This document shows, one piece after another, positions 1 through 8,334 of a stretch of DNA of 64,000 nt. The notes beneath the pieces were generated by a model that saw only the letters and a list, made by a program, of their open reading frames with translations, did not search any database and was not told where the DNA came from. Position 1 is the first letter of the stretch; every line of letters starts with the position of its first letter. The translations under genes were made by a program, and so were the position numbers. Source of the stretch: Candidatus Pacearchaeota archaeon (GTDB lineage Archaea; Nanobdellota; Nanobdellia; Pacearchaeales; GW2011-AR1); NCBI GenBank assembly GCA_019659125.1, contig JAIFVX010000001.1, positions 276,135 through 340,134 on the forward strand, in the 5' to 3' direction.

Positions 1-1
1 A

Positions 2-85
2 GGAAAGATACCTCTTCTTGGCTGGATAAAGCTCATTTTCTTCGAACCTTTTAAGTCCCCAGACCAACAGGGCTTCTGTTCCTAG
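2..85 (+). CDS. C-terminal fragment, possibly signal peptidase I
   Basis: The window opens inside an open frame that ends at a TAG at 83-85 and gives 27 residues containing IPLLGWIKLIFFEPF. This short hydrophobic tail resembles the end of archaeal type I signal peptidases, where a G-(W/Y)-(I/V/L)-K segment starts the last membrane helix. The resemblance is from memory and the catalytic part lies outside the window. Frame 1 is also open for 17 codons (stop at 52-54), so the frame itself is not certain. Confidence 0.35.
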   Translation, partial: GKIPLLGWIKLIFFEPFKSPDQQGFCS

Positions 86-108
86 TTATTTATATACTTT
101 ATAAACCA

Positions 109-121
109 AAAGTTTAAAAAA
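109..121 (+). promoter_or_regulatory. TATA-like box of the tfs gene
   Basis: AAGTTTAAAAAAC lies about 28-40 bases before the ATG at 149, with no Shine-Dalgarno sequence between. That placement predicts a leaderless or very short-leader transcript. A second A/T-rich element (TTTATATACTTTATAA, about 89-104) lies further upstream. Confidence 0.5.
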
Positions 122-148
122 CTCCAAATACCCACTCACAACAACAGT

Positions 149-457
149 ATGGACTTTTGTGAGAGATGTGGAGGCGTCATTCTTCTTCAGGAAGATAAGG
201 CAGCATGTGCCAGCTGCGGTTACAGGCCTAAAAAGAAAATCAAGCTTGAAGCATCTGAAAAGATAGAGAAAAGAGAAACTATTGCAGTCATTAAAGAAGG
301 GCAGAGCAACATCTATCCTATCGTACAGATAAAATGCCCCAAGTGTGACAGTAATAAGGCCTATTTCTGGACTACGCAGACTCGATCAAGCGATGAATCA
401 GAGACAAAGTTCTACAAATGCGTTAAGTGTAACCACACCTGGCGTGTCTACCGGTAA
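149..457 (+). CDS. tfs: Transcription factor S (TFIIS/RPB9-like)
   Basis: Transcript-cleavage factor that enters the secondary channel of archaeal RNA polymerase and rescues backtracked complexes. The 102-residue length is typical. The N-terminal zinc ribbon uses C4, C7, C20 and C23. The C-terminal TFIIS-type ribbon uses C63, C66, C91 and C94. Between the last two pairs is the TFIIS signature QTRSSDE, whose acidic pair D82-E83 reaches the polymerase active site in characterised homologues and is intact here, so cleavage activity is expected. It is followed at once by the promoter of tRNA-Lys. Confidence 0.93.
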   Translation: MDFCERCGGVILLQEDKAACASCGYRPKKKIKLEASEKIEKRETIAVIKEGQSNIYPIVQIKCPKCDSNKAYFWTTQTRSSDESETKFYKCVKCNHTWRVYR

Positions 458-462
458 GCACT

Positions 463-474
463 AAGCTTTTTAAA
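463..474 (+). promoter_or_regulatory. TATA-like box of tRNA-Lys
   Basis: AAGCTTTTTAAA starts 35 bases before the first base of the tRNA. Nearly the same element (AAGCTTTTTAAT, AAGCTTTATTAA) precedes valS and the aRF1 gene, so it looks like the strong TATA form in this genome. Confidence 0.6.
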
Positions 475-497
475 CCATGCAGAACTTTCACAATTAC

Positions 498-572
498 GGC
501 CTCGTAGCTCAGCCTGGTTAGAGCACTGGACTCTTAATCCAGGTGTCGAGGGTTCAAATCCCTTCGGGGCCA
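498..572 (+). tRNA. tRNA-Lys (anticodon CTT)
   Basis: A complete cloverleaf can be drawn. The acceptor arms GGCCTCG and CGGGGCC pair over 7 bp with one G-U. The anticodon stem is CTGGA/TCCAG with loop CTCTTAA, giving anticodon CTT at 533-535. The T arm contains GGTTCAAATCC. The discriminator base is A and no CCA is encoded. There is no intron at the canonical 37/38 site. Confidence 0.97.
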
Positions 573-610
573 TTCAAAAATATTAAATAGGAAAGAGGCT
601 TTGTATAGGG

Positions 611-970
611 GTGATTTCTGTTCAAGTATTGAAGCACGAATTTCAGCCATACCTTCATAACCTGGTTATTGTTGAGGGGAAAAATGATGTCGCCGCCTTA
701 GTGCATCTTGGCTTTACTAGAGTGTATACCATCCATGAAACATCAGTGCCTCTACGAGAGCGGATACTTCATATCTCTCGAGAGATATCAAAAAAAGATA
801 AAGTGTGTATTTTAACCGATTTTGACAAAAAGGGAAAACAGCTCTTCGATATCATAAAAACAGAGTTACAAGCACTTGGAGTAAAAATTGATTCAACTCT
901 AAGAAGTATCCTACTTAAAACGGGGATCTCGCATATAGAAGGATTAGATGCATTCTTAGAAAAGGATTAA
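611..970 (+). CDS. Small Toprim-domain protein (UPF0292-like)
   Basis: A stand-alone Toprim fold of 119 residues. The Glu motif is VEGKNDV (E22) and the Asp motif is LTDFDKKG (D70, D72), the metal-binding residues of this fold. Free-standing archaeal Toprim proteins of this size fall in the UPF0292 group and are related to RNase M5 and primase Toprim domains; their substrate is not established. The start is a GTG without a clear ribosome-binding site, and the gene follows the tRNA by 38 bases. Its end overlaps the convergent winged-helix gene by 4 bases. Confidence 0.75.
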   Translation: MISVQVLKHEFQPYLHNLVIVEGKNDVAALVHLGFTRVYTIHETSVPLRERILHISREISKKDKVCILTDFDKKGKQLFDIIKTELQALGVKIDSTLRSILLKTGISHIEGLDAFLEKD

Positions 971-1254
971 ACAATCAGCTTTTTGATGTTTTCTATATTG
1001 TCTGCAATCTCTTGACCTTTCTTCGTAAGCTTGATCAATTTTATTCTTCCCTTTTTCTCGAAAGCAACAAGGTTAAGCCTTTCAAGACTCTGAAGAATTT
1101 TAACTGCATGACTGTAGGTGCAATCAACTTCTTTTGCAAGTAGGCTTCCGTATCTCGCCCGTGCCATCTTCTTGAGGGCAACCAGCATTAAGGCCGGTTT
1201 CCTTCTGAAGAAGATATCAAAGTTATCCTTCATATTATCTCCCATATGTCTCAA
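967..1254 (-). CDS. Winged-helix DNA-binding protein (MarR-like)
   Basis: 95 residues with the pattern of a winged helix-turn-helix. A helix-turn-helix lies around residues 38-62 (LLAKEVDCTYSHAVKILQSLE), followed by a beta-wing (LVAFEKKGRIKLIKLTKKG) and a C-terminal helix ending in ENIKKLIV. Likely a transcription regulator. The target is unknown and neighbours on both sides are convergent or unrelated. Alternative starts exist at M4 and M8. Confidence 0.65.
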   Translation of the reverse strand: MRHMGDNMKDNFDIFFRRKPALMLVALKKMARARYGSLLAKEVDCTYSHAVKILQSLERLNLVAFEKKGRIKLIKLTKKGQEIADNIENIKKLIV

Positions 1255-1370
1255 TATATACTATACAACCTATATATTACATCCCCATATCGCTTTTAAA
1301 TTTTTCCCTGGCTTTGTTATCTCCAGCAGTAGCAAAATGAAAAGAAAAGGACACGAAAAAGTGACAACGT

Positions 1371-1925
1371 CTAGCTCGAGGAGATCCTAACGACGCTGCC
1401 AGTGAGGGTTTTTCCTGTGAGCTCTTGGTAGAGCTTCAAATAGCCTTTAGAGAACAAGGTGGTCTTGTCAGCCAGAAGCTCAAACGTGGAATCTCCCGAC
1501 TGAAAGGATTCCTGGATATGATTCCGATTCTTAAGCATGAGTACTGCTTCCCGCGGGCTGGTTATAACTTTGATGTCTTTTCCAACAATATCCCCTTTTT
1601 CAACACGTATGTTCCCGTTCTCGATGACACTGTAGTAATGAGCAGCCCCAATGACAAACTGTAGCTTCGGCGTGTCATTGCTCAACGGAGGATTATGGAG
1701 TTCATACGCCTTAACACTGTAAAGAAAATAATAAATGAATGACTCATTGAGTTGACCGATCGCTTGATCAACAGTCAAACCTTCTATCGGGTTGGCAATC
1801 GATTCAGGAGGTTGGACATACGCTTCTGGAGGTGTATAAAGGGCAAAGTAAAAGAACAAAGTTCCCACCAAAACAAGATTCAGCAACACAGAGAGAGCTA
1901 ACGCCAATTTACCTCTTTTTTCCAT
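1371..1925 (-). CDS. Membrane-anchored extracytoplasmic protein, unknown function
   Basis: 184 residues. An N-terminal membrane helix (about residues 7-29) follows a short basic start (MEKRGK), so the protein is likely anchored with its bulk outside. No catalytic motif or cysteine is visible in the mature part. I do not recognise the family. It is transcribed alone, divergently from the phosphoesterase gene at 1999. Confidence 0.6.
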   Translation of the reverse strand: MEKRGKLALALSVLLNLVLVGTLFFYFALYTPPEAYVQPPESIANPIEGLTVDQAIGQLNESFIYYFLYSVKAYELHNPPLSNDTPKLQFVIGAAHYYSVIENGNIRVEKGDIVGKDIKVITSPREAVLMLKNRNHIQESFQSGDSTFELLADKTTLFSKGYLKLYQELTGKTLTGSVVRISSS

Positions 1926-1998
1926 CGTTCACCCAATTGTCAGGTATTTTTAAAATGTTCGATAAAAAGGCTTATAATGCATAAAGATATCAAATGCT

Positions 1999-2601
1999 AT
2001 GAAAAAATTCAAGATTCTTGCAGCATCAGACTTGCATGGAGAGTCGAAGCAGGCAAAGAAGCTTGCAGATAAGGCTGAGAAGGAAAAGGTCGATCTTGTT
2101 GTCCTTTGTGGAGACTTGCTTGGCTGGACAGAGACAAAGAACATCATAAAGCCTTTCAAAGACAAACATCAAAGGGTTTTATTGATACCAGGCAATCATG
2201 AATCCTTTGCAACGGCAGACTTCTTAGCCTCATTGTATGGGGTAAAGAACATTCATGGATATGCAGTCAAATACGAAGATATAGGGTTCTTTGGGGCAGG
2301 GGGAGCTGACATAGGTCCTGGAATAATCTCTGAGAAGGAACTATTCAAGACACTCAAGAAGGCCCATGATGGCCTCAAGGGTATAGAAAAGAAGATTATG
2401 GTGACTCATATGCATCCTGCAGGCAGTCTCTCTGAATTCTCAGGTTTTCGAGGAAGCGACTCCATTACTAAGGCAATCAAGCAGTTCAAGCCCAACATCC
2501 TCTTGCACGGACACATTCATGAAGCCGCAGGTATGGAACAGATCATCGGTGGCACGCGAGTCATTAACGTAGGAAAAGAAGGCAAGATTATTGAGATTTA
2601 A
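1999..2601 (+). CDS. Calcineurin-like metallophosphoesterase
   Basis: Shows the ordered metal-ligand motifs of the family in 200 residues: D-x-H (D11, H13 in SDLHGE), GD (CGDLLG), GNHE (IPGNHES), a His in VTHMHP and the closing GHIHE. These bind two metals for phosphoester hydrolysis. No signal peptide, so cytoplasmic. The substrate cannot be told. A second, longer family member lies at 45691-46485. The end overlaps the convergent neighbour by 4 bases. Confidence 0.85.
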   Translation: MKKFKILAASDLHGESKQAKKLADKAEKEKVDLVVLCGDLLGWTETKNIIKPFKDKHQRVLLIPGNHESFATADFLASLYGVKNIHGYAVKYEDIGFFGAGGADIGPGIISEKELFKTLKKAHDGLKGIEKKIMVTHMHPAGSLSEFSGFRGSDSITKAIKQFKPNILLHGHIHEAAGMEQIIGGTRVINVGKEGKIIEI

Positions 2602-3011
2602 AACTCAACATCTCGAGCGGAAGATGGTTCACTCTTCTCATGATAGCTTCCAAGTAGTCCATCCCCTCTGAGTATGAAACTATTCCCATTTTCAATATTA
2701 AAAATTTGATATCCAATTCTGCTTGTATTTCTGTATCCGTCTGCTGGAATAACATACGCTACATGATTATCGAATGAAGGCAATCCTGAACCTACTGAAA
2801 ATCTTTCATGTTTTCCTCCCTTAACTACTTCAGCAAGAGAAGTTATAACTAATTTGGAACATATCTTTCTTTGCAAATCAAGAGCTAGATGAGAAAGCAT
2901 AAGAGGAAGTTCTCCTTCAGTTGCTATTCCATAGATAACATAGTTATCTTTAGTAAGTTTATCATGTAATGTTTGAGGTTCCTGAGCAATATCTGTTTTC
3001 ACTCCACTCAT
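2598..3011 (-). CDS. Conserved-looking hypothetical protein
   Basis: 137 residues, no membrane helix, no motif I recognise. The sequence is well mixed and globular in composition, and visibly more A/T-rich than the flanking topA gene. An A/T-rich stretch with TATA-like elements lies upstream (3012-3070), shared with topA transcribed the other way. It might be a recently acquired gene. Confidence 0.5.
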   Translation of the reverse strand: MSGVKTDIAQEPQTLHDKLTKDNYVIYGIATEGELPLMLSHLALDLQRKICSKLVITSLAEVVKGGKHERFSVGSGLPSFDNHVAYVIPADGYRNTSRIGYQIFNIENGNSFILRGDGLLGSYHEKSEPSSARDVEF

Positions 3012-3102
3012 TTATCAATAATAAAAAACCTCTATATAAACATCTATATCCTCGAGAACATAAAATCTATATAGTTTAAGAGTACCCTATTTTTAACACA
3101 TC

Positions 3103-5304
3103 ATGGCAGTAAATGACTTTCTACCCTTGACAGATGTCAAGATGACTACTGAAAAAGAAGTTAGGCAGAAGCCGTCTCTAGCTGAGCTTACGACCATTGA
3201 ATCCCCGGGAAAGCCAATGCCTGCAGATTCTCTGGAAGGAGAAAAAGAGAAAAAGAAGGCGAGGAAAGCAAAGAAAGAGACCTCTGAAGCCAAAGAGGAA
3301 AAGGTAAAGAAGGACGGGATTATGATCATTACAGAGAAGCCACAGGCAGCCATGAAGATCGCCTTTGCACTTGGGGATGCACGGAAATATACTGAAGAGG
3401 GAGCATCATATTATGAAGTTGAAAGGAATGGGAAAAAGATCATTGTTGCCTCTGCTGTCGGCCATCTCTTCAATCTAACCTATGTAAAAGGGCAAAAAGG
3501 ATGGCCTATATTCAATGTAGAATGGGAGCCATCGTTTGAAAGCAAGGCAGGAGCATTCACGAGACGATATTATAATCTCTTGAAAAAACTTGCACGGACA
3601 TCAAAAGAGTTTATGGTTGCCACTGATTTCGATGTCGAAGGAGAGGTCATAGGCTGGAACGTTTTGCGTTTCATATGCAAGGAGAAGACTGCGAAGAGAA
3701 TGAAATATTCAACATTAACTGCCCCAGAATTGGAAAAGGCATTTGAGAACCCTATGAAAGAGCTTGCTTGGGGAAATGCCTATGCTGGGGAGACTCGTCA
3801 TGTACTTGATTGGATGTATGGAATAAATCTTTCCAGGGCATTGATGTCATCTATAAAGAAGGCAGGATCGTTCAAAATTCTCTCTATTGGCAGAGTGCAA
3901 GGCCCCGCATTAAAGATTATCGTGGATAGGGATCATGAGATAGATAATTTCAAGGTCGAGCCATTCTGGAGAGTGTTTGCGGATGCTCAAGGAGTTTCAT
4001 TCCAACACCCTGAAGATATTTTTAATAAAGATGATTTAAAGAAGTTCGATGGGATAAAGCAGGGAATTGCAGAGACAAGGACTAAAGATGAAAAGACTCC
4101 CCCTCCTGTGCCGTTTGATTTGACAACCTTACAAAGAGAGGCCTATCGTTTGTATAAGATGAATCCTTCAGAGACGCTTAAGATTGCCCAAAAGTTATAC
4201 CTTGATGGAATTATTTCATATCCAAGAACTTCCTCTCAAAAAATTCCTGATGAGATAGAGCCAAAAAAGATACTTAAAAAGCTTGAGAAGCAATTTCCTG
4301 AAGCGAAGAACGCGACGAGAAGTAGACCTATTGAAGGGAAGAAATCAGATCCGGCCCATCCGTCTATCTATCCAACAGGAGAATTCAGGAAGCTTGACGA
4401 ACGGGAAGAAAAGATTTACAAGATTATTGCAAAGCGATTCATTGCTGCATTCTCTCCGGATGCTCTAACGGTCGATAAGAAAATAACACTGACCGCAGGA
4501 GATGTAAAGTTTATCGCCAATGGATTAACCATTACTGAAAAAGGGTGGACAGCATTCTATCCAGTCATCATGGAGGAGATCCATCTCCCCGATATGCAAG
4601 GAGTTATCAAGATCGACGAGATAAAAAAGGATGAGCGAGAAACACAGCCTCCTAAACGATACACCCCAACATCTCTGGTTTCTATTTTGGAGAAAAAGAA
4701 TCTCGGAACAAAGGCAACACGTTCCATGATTGTAGACACTCTCTTTGAGCGAGGATATCTTGAAGGGACAAGCATTAAAGCGACTCCCCTTGGCGTGCGT
4801 CTTGTGAACACTCTCAATAAATATTCTCCCATTATTGTGGATGAGAATCTCACGAGACAATTGGAGGAGGAACTGGAAAAGATCCAGCTAGGGGGTTCAA
4901 ACTTGGAGGAAAAAGAAAAAGAAGTTATTGAGAAGGCGAAGAGACTCATTACCGACATATCGAAGGAATTTAAAGTTCAGGAATTGAACATTGGCCAAGA
5001 GCTTTCGAAGGGAATTGCCGATGTTCGAGAACAGCAAAAGGAAGCATCAATCATCATGCCCTGTCCAACCTGCAAGCAAGGGAACTTAAGAATTATGTTT
5101 TCAAAGAAAACGCGGCGATACTTCGCTGCGTGTTCAAATTATCCAAACTGCAAGCAGACCTATACTCTTCCTCCCAATGCACTGATAAAGAAGACTGAGA
5201 AAGTCTCCGATAAAGGACTTCCTATCCTAATAGCCATACGAAAAGGCAAGCGACCATGGGAATTCCCCTTTGATCCTTTCTGGAAAAAAGAAGCTACGAA
5301 TTGA
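3103..5304 (+). CDS. topA: DNA topoisomerase I (type IA)
   Basis: Relaxes negative supercoils by cutting one strand through a 5'-phosphotyrosine link. The Toprim domain opens with ITEKPQAA (E78) and carries D175-F-D177. The active-site tyrosine is Y373 in ISYPRTSS. The C-terminus holds one Cys4 zinc element starting C654-P-T-C657 and ending in the CSNYPNC pattern. At 733 residues the length is normal for archaeal TopA. Unusual is a charged, Lys/Glu-rich N-terminal extension of about 70 residues before the Toprim domain, probably disordered. The end overlaps the convergent pilin-like gene by 11 bases. Confidence 0.95.
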   Translation: MAVNDFLPLTDVKMTTEKEVRQKPSLAELTTIESPGKPMPADSLEGEKEKKKARKAKKETSEAKEEKVKKDGIMIITEKPQAAMKIAFALGDARKYTEEGASYYEVERNGKKIIVASAVGHLFNLTYVKGQKGWPIFNVEWEPSFESKAGAFTRRYYNLLKKLARTSKEFMVATDFDVEGEVIGWNVLRFICKEKTAKRMKYSTLTAPELEKAFENPMKELAWGNAYAGETRHVLDWMYGINLSRALMSSIKKAGSFKILSIGRVQGPALKIIVDRDHEIDNFKVEPFWRVFADAQGVSFQHPEDIFNKDDLKKFDGIKQGIAETRTKDEKTPPPVPFDLTTLQREAYRLYKMNPSETLKIAQKLYLDGIISYPRTSSQKIPDEIEPKKILKKLEKQFPEAKNATRSRPIEGKKSDPAHPSIYPTGEFRKLDEREEKIYKIIAKRFIAAFSPDALTVDKKITLTAGDVKFIANGLTITEKGWTAFYPVIMEEIHLPDMQGVIKIDEIKKDERETQPPKRYTPTSLVSILEKKNLGTKATRSMIVDTLFERGYLEGTSIKATPLGVRLVNTLNKYSPIIVDENLTRQLEEELEKIQLGGSNLEEKEKEVIEKAKRLITDISKEFKVQELNIGQELSKGIADVREQQKEASIIMPCPTCKQGNLRIMFSKKTRRYFAACSNYPNCKQTYTLPPNALIKKTEKVSDKGLPILIAIRKGKRPWEFPFDPFWKKEATN

Positions 5305-5680
5305 CGAATACAGAGCCATTCACTTTTTGGATGATGTTCTTTCCAGGCACTGGTTTTCCTGTAACATTAAGTACTTTTAACGCAAGTGCCCTCTTGTTAT
5401 CAAGGGTGATGACGTAAGCATACCCATCAACAAATGATACATTATAAGGGGTATCAAAAACAGAGTCTGGAAGCGAAAATTGTCTGTAATATCCATCAGT
5501 CGATTCTGATGCAAGTGCAACCTCGCCCTGAAGGGTGACTGCAACATCCTTCAATACCCTTCCTCTCTTTTCTTCCAAGCTATTTCCAATGTTGACCTGT
5601 ACAGCAACAGTAAATGCTATAAGAAAAAACAATGCAGCACCTACAAGAATAACAAACTCGATAGCAGATTGTCCTTTCAT
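5294..5680 (-). CDS. Pilin-like protein with class III signal peptide
   Basis: 128 residues starting MKGQSAIEF, followed by one hydrophobic helix (about residues 10-30). The pattern K-G-Q-x-x-x-E-F directly before a hydrophobic stretch is the archaeal prepilin processing signal: cleavage after G is expected, leaving Q at the mature N-terminus. The rest is a small beta-rich extracellular domain. The ATG overlaps the stop of the upstream pilin-like gene (ATGA), so the two form an operon and may assemble together as minor pilins. Confidence 0.75.
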   Translation of the reverse strand: MKGQSAIEFVILVGAALFFLIAFTVAVQVNIGNSLEEKRGRVLKDVAVTLQGEVALASESTDGYYRQFSLPDSVFDTPYNVSFVDGYAYVITLDNKRALALKVLNVTGKPVPGKNIIQKVNGSVFVNS

Positions 5681-6108
5681 CCTTCCACCAATTGGACACT
5701 GTTTGCCTGTGCGATCACGATAATCTTTTTCAATCCGTCTGAAGGCGATAAACTGCCCTCCAAGGGCACAGAACTGGTATAAGAAATGGTGCTAACACCA
5801 CCACTTCCTGAGACATTGAAGATCATGTCAGTACCGGAAAGCGTGATGCCCTGAACTCCTTGTGGAAGGTAGGCCGTGATCGTTGCCCTGGATGGTTGCC
5901 CTGCATAAAACACAGTCTCTGCAGAGTTAATGACCTTCTGTGAAAACCTCTCAAGCTGATTGAACTTTATCTTATCCTTTATCTGAGAGCTATAGAATAA
6001 TGCGCTCCCCAAACTGACAATAATAAGGAAGCTAATGAATCCTACCAAGATCATGTATTCCATGCTGATCTGCCCTCTCTTTCTGTCGGTAAAGTTTATA
6101 AAACGCAT
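5677..6108 (-). CDS. Pilin-like protein with class III signal peptide
   Basis: 143 residues. After a charged leader, KRGQISMEYMILVGF matches the prepilin motif (G/Q cleavage site, E five residues into the mature protein, then a hydrophobic helix). The extracellular part is rich in Ser, Thr and Gly and lacks cysteine. First gene of a two-gene operon, read away from the secretion cluster starting at 6156. Only 47 bases separate them, so co-regulation with the machinery is likely. Confidence 0.75.
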   Translation of the reverse strand: MRFINFTDRKRGQISMEYMILVGFISFLIIVSLGSALFYSSQIKDKIKFNQLERFSQKVINSAETVFYAGQPSRATITAYLPQGVQGITLSGTDMIFNVSGSGGVSTISYTSSVPLEGSLSPSDGLKKIIVIAQANSVQLVEG

Positions 6109-6130
6109 TGCTATAGAAAGAGGAGAAAAA

Positions 6131-6141
6131 AGATATATAAA
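6131..6141. promoter_or_regulatory. Shared TATA-like element between divergent pilus genes
   Basis: GATATATAAAC is close to symmetric and sits in a 47-base gap between two divergent start codons (6108 on minus, 6156 on plus). Its centre is about 28 bases from the minus start, a good leaderless distance, and about 20 bases from the plus start, which is short. One TATA may serve both operons. Confidence 0.45.
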
Positions 6142-6155
6142 CTTATCACTTTAGA

Positions 6156-6713
6156 ATGGAATTTAAAAGAGGGAGACCCACAGTCTTGGCAGGCATTGTC
6201 ATGTGTTTAGCGTTCGTAGCTGTTCTTCATACCGTTGTCGTTATTATACGATATGGTACGGGAATTTCGGGAGTGTATGAGCACGGAGTTTCAGGATTTT
6301 CCGTGGGGAAAACAGACTTAGGAGAGGAGATCACGAGCGCAAATCCATCTATACCTCTAAGATCAAAAATAATTCTTGCGACGGAATGGGCCGCTCTTGT
6401 TGCGATTATCCTCTTCATCCTTGTGAGGGAGAAGACTGATCAGACGGAAGAGCCTATCACATTTAATCTTGAAGAGGCCTATGGTAAATCACGGACAAAA
6501 ACCGATCTTGACGTGTTGTATGATATCTTACGTGAAAGAAAACATCTCCGCCTTTCAACTATTTGCAAGCTCTTTAAGGTAAAGAAAGAGCTCGTCATCG
6601 AATGGGCAGAGATACTCGAGCGAGCAGAGCTTGCTATCATTGATTATCCTAAACTGGGGGAGCCAGTCATAAAAATAAATGAAACACCATCACAGCCAGC
6701 CAGCCAAGCATAA
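6156..6713 (+). CDS. Membrane protein with cytoplasmic winged-helix-like domain
   Basis: 185 residues. Two membrane helices (about 8-30 and 70-90) bracket a short extracellular loop. The C-terminal cytoplasmic half (about 110-175) reads as a helix-turn-helix/winged-helix: DVLYDILRERKHLRLSTICK, then a second helix and a short wing. First gene of the secretion cluster, overlapping the ATPase gene by 35 bases. It may be a membrane-bound regulator or an ATPase-docking protein; neither can be shown from sequence. Confidence 0.65.
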   Translation: MEFKRGRPTVLAGIVMCLAFVAVLHTVVVIIRYGTGISGVYEHGVSGFSVGKTDLGEEITSANPSIPLRSKIILATEWAALVAIILFILVREKTDQTEEPITFNLEEAYGKSRTKTDLDVLYDILRERKHLRLSTICKLFKVKKELVIEWAEILERAELAIIDYPKLGEPVIKINETPSQPASQA

Positions 6714-8334
6714 GTCTAAGCATCCAGCAATAAGACATGTAGCACATCACAAGCTAGTGCACACCATAGTGAACAAGCTTGTTCAGCCGATTCAGCCAGT
6801 GATGCACAAGCCCGAGGCCATAGTAGAGCGAAAACCTGAAAAGGAAGAATCTAAGATCGCAGACAAATATGAGATCAGCATTGATGGCGCCAAGGTCACT
6901 ATTGAAGTAAGGAAAGAAAAGCTGGGCTATGTCTATTATCTTAACGTACCAAGTGTCAACATTGCCACCGCAACGCTCATGAAAGAGATACGTGACGAAT
7001 TGATTACCGTCACCACCATCAGTATGAAAGAGCTTGCAGACCCAGAATCTTTTTTCGTCATTAAGCAAAGATTCATCAGAGATGCTGTAAAAATCATACG
7101 AGAAAAGCTCCCTCATCTGAATGAGGAAACAGAGAAATTCCTGATAGGAAAGCTGATTCAGGATATGCTTGGTCTGGGGGAGATAGAATTCCTTATCAAT
7201 GATCCTATTCTTGAGGAGATTGTCATTCCTTCGTCGAAAGAGCCTATACGAGTGTATAATAAAAAGTTTGGATGGCTTGAGACAAACCTCACCATCAGGA
7301 GAGAGGAAGACATCATCAACTATGCAAATATTATTGCCCGAAGAGTAGGTAGACAGATCACCGTATTAAGCCCATTGCTTGACGCGCACCTGGTAACGGG
7401 CGATAGAGTTAACGCAGTTCTCTACCCCGTGAATACGAAGGGAAACACCATTACCATAAGAAAATTCGCTCGTGATCCATATACAATCATTGACATGATT
7501 AATAACAAGACGTGTGACTCTGAAACTGCCGCCTTGCTCTGGCTTGCGATGGAATATGAAATGAACATTCTCATCTCGGGAGGTACAGGAAGTGGAAAAA
7601 CATCGTTCCTGAATGCATGCCTTCCATTCATTCCCCCTAACCAGCGAATCATTAGTATTGAAGACACTCGTGAGTTGATGCTTCCTGAATTCCTTTACTG
7701 GACACCTCTGGTTACACGAACACCAAACCCTGAAGGGAAGGGAGAGGTGAGCATGCTTGATCTTCTTATCAACTCTCTGAGAATGAGGCCTGACAGAATT
7801 ATTCTTGGGGAAATGAGAAAACAGCAGGAAGCAATGGTTCTCTTTGAGGCCATGCATACCGGTCACTCAGTCTATGCTACAGTGCACGCAGATTCTGCAT
7901 CAGAAACTATTGCACGACTCGTGAATCCTCCTATCAGTGTCCCTCCCAATCTGCTTCGATCCGTCCATCTTAATGTAGTCATGTTTAGAGATAGAAGAAA
8001 AGGAATTCGAAGAATACTACAGATCGCTGAATTTGAGGCAGAGAAGAATACTGCGCGATCGAACATCCTCTACCGATGGGTTCCTGAGGAGGATAAGATG
8101 GTATTGCACAGTGAAAGCTCTCGGTTCTTTGAATCAATCTTCAGGAACACGGGAATGTCTGAGACTGAAATAAACAAAGTTCTTGCTGACAAGAAACAGA
8201 TACTTGAATGGCTTATAAAAAACAACATCAGAAGCCTTGAGGAATTCGGAAGGGTCATGAACCTATACTACAAGAGCAAAGACACCCTGTTGAAGGCAAT
8301 GAAGGAAAACTCCATAGCCTGGATACGGGGATGA
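6679..8334 (+). CDS. Type II/IV secretion ATPase (TadA/ArlI/PilB superfamily)
   Basis: Hexameric motor that powers assembly of pilus-like filaments. Seen in order: an N-terminal region beginning with a His-rich stretch (MKHHHSQPAKHKSKH), a helical N-domain, Walker A SGGTGSGKTS (G301-T308), an Asp box (ISIEDTREL), a Walker B-type RIILGEMR and a His box (TGHSVYATVHADS). All nucleotide-binding motifs are intact. At 551 residues it fits archaeal CpaF/ArlI proteins. The start lies inside the upstream gene; a later ATG near residue 42 is possible and would remove the His-rich part. The stop overlaps the next start (ATGA). Confidence 0.92.
   Translation: MKHHHSQPAKHKSKHPAIRHVAHHKLVHTIVNKLVQPIQPVMHKPEAIVERKPEKEESKIADKYEISIDGAKVTIEVRKEKLGYVYYLNVPSVNIATATLMKEIRDELITVTTISMKELADPESFFVIKQRFIRDAVKIIREKLPHLNEETEKFLIGKLIQDMLGLGEIEFLINDPILEEIVIPSSKEPIRVYNKKFGWLETNLTIRREEDIINYANIIARRVGRQITVLSPLLDAHLVTGDRVNAVLYPVNTKGNTITIRKFARDPYTIIDMINNKTCDSETAALLWLAMEYEMNILISGGTGSGKTSFLNACLPFIPPNQRIISIEDTRELMLPEFLYWTPLVTRTPNPEGKGEVSMLDLLINSLRMRPDRIILGEMRKQQEAMVLFEAMHTGHSVYATVHADSASETIARLVNPPISVPPNLLRSVHLNVVMFRDRRKGIRRILQIAEFEAEKNTARSNILYRWVPEEDKMVLHSESSRFFESIFRNTGMSETEINKVLADKKQILEWLIKNNIRSLEEFGRVMNLYYKSKDTLLKAMKENSIAWIRG

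Noticed and set aside
1..36. Minus-strand gene start at 36 (MSFIQPRRGIFP) running off the left edge
   Set aside because: The plus-strand frame ending at 85 reads like a real membrane-protein tail. Promoter spacing for the minus frame is poor.
1118..1390. 90-codon plus-strand frame over the winged-helix gene
   Set aside because: Runs antisense through the winged-helix gene and into a promoter-like spacer; no coding character.
7366..7866. 166-codon open frame antisense to the secretion ATPase
   Set aside because: It mirrors codon structure of the ATPase, whose motifs are intact; the translated sequence is low in normal protein patterns and has no start signals.
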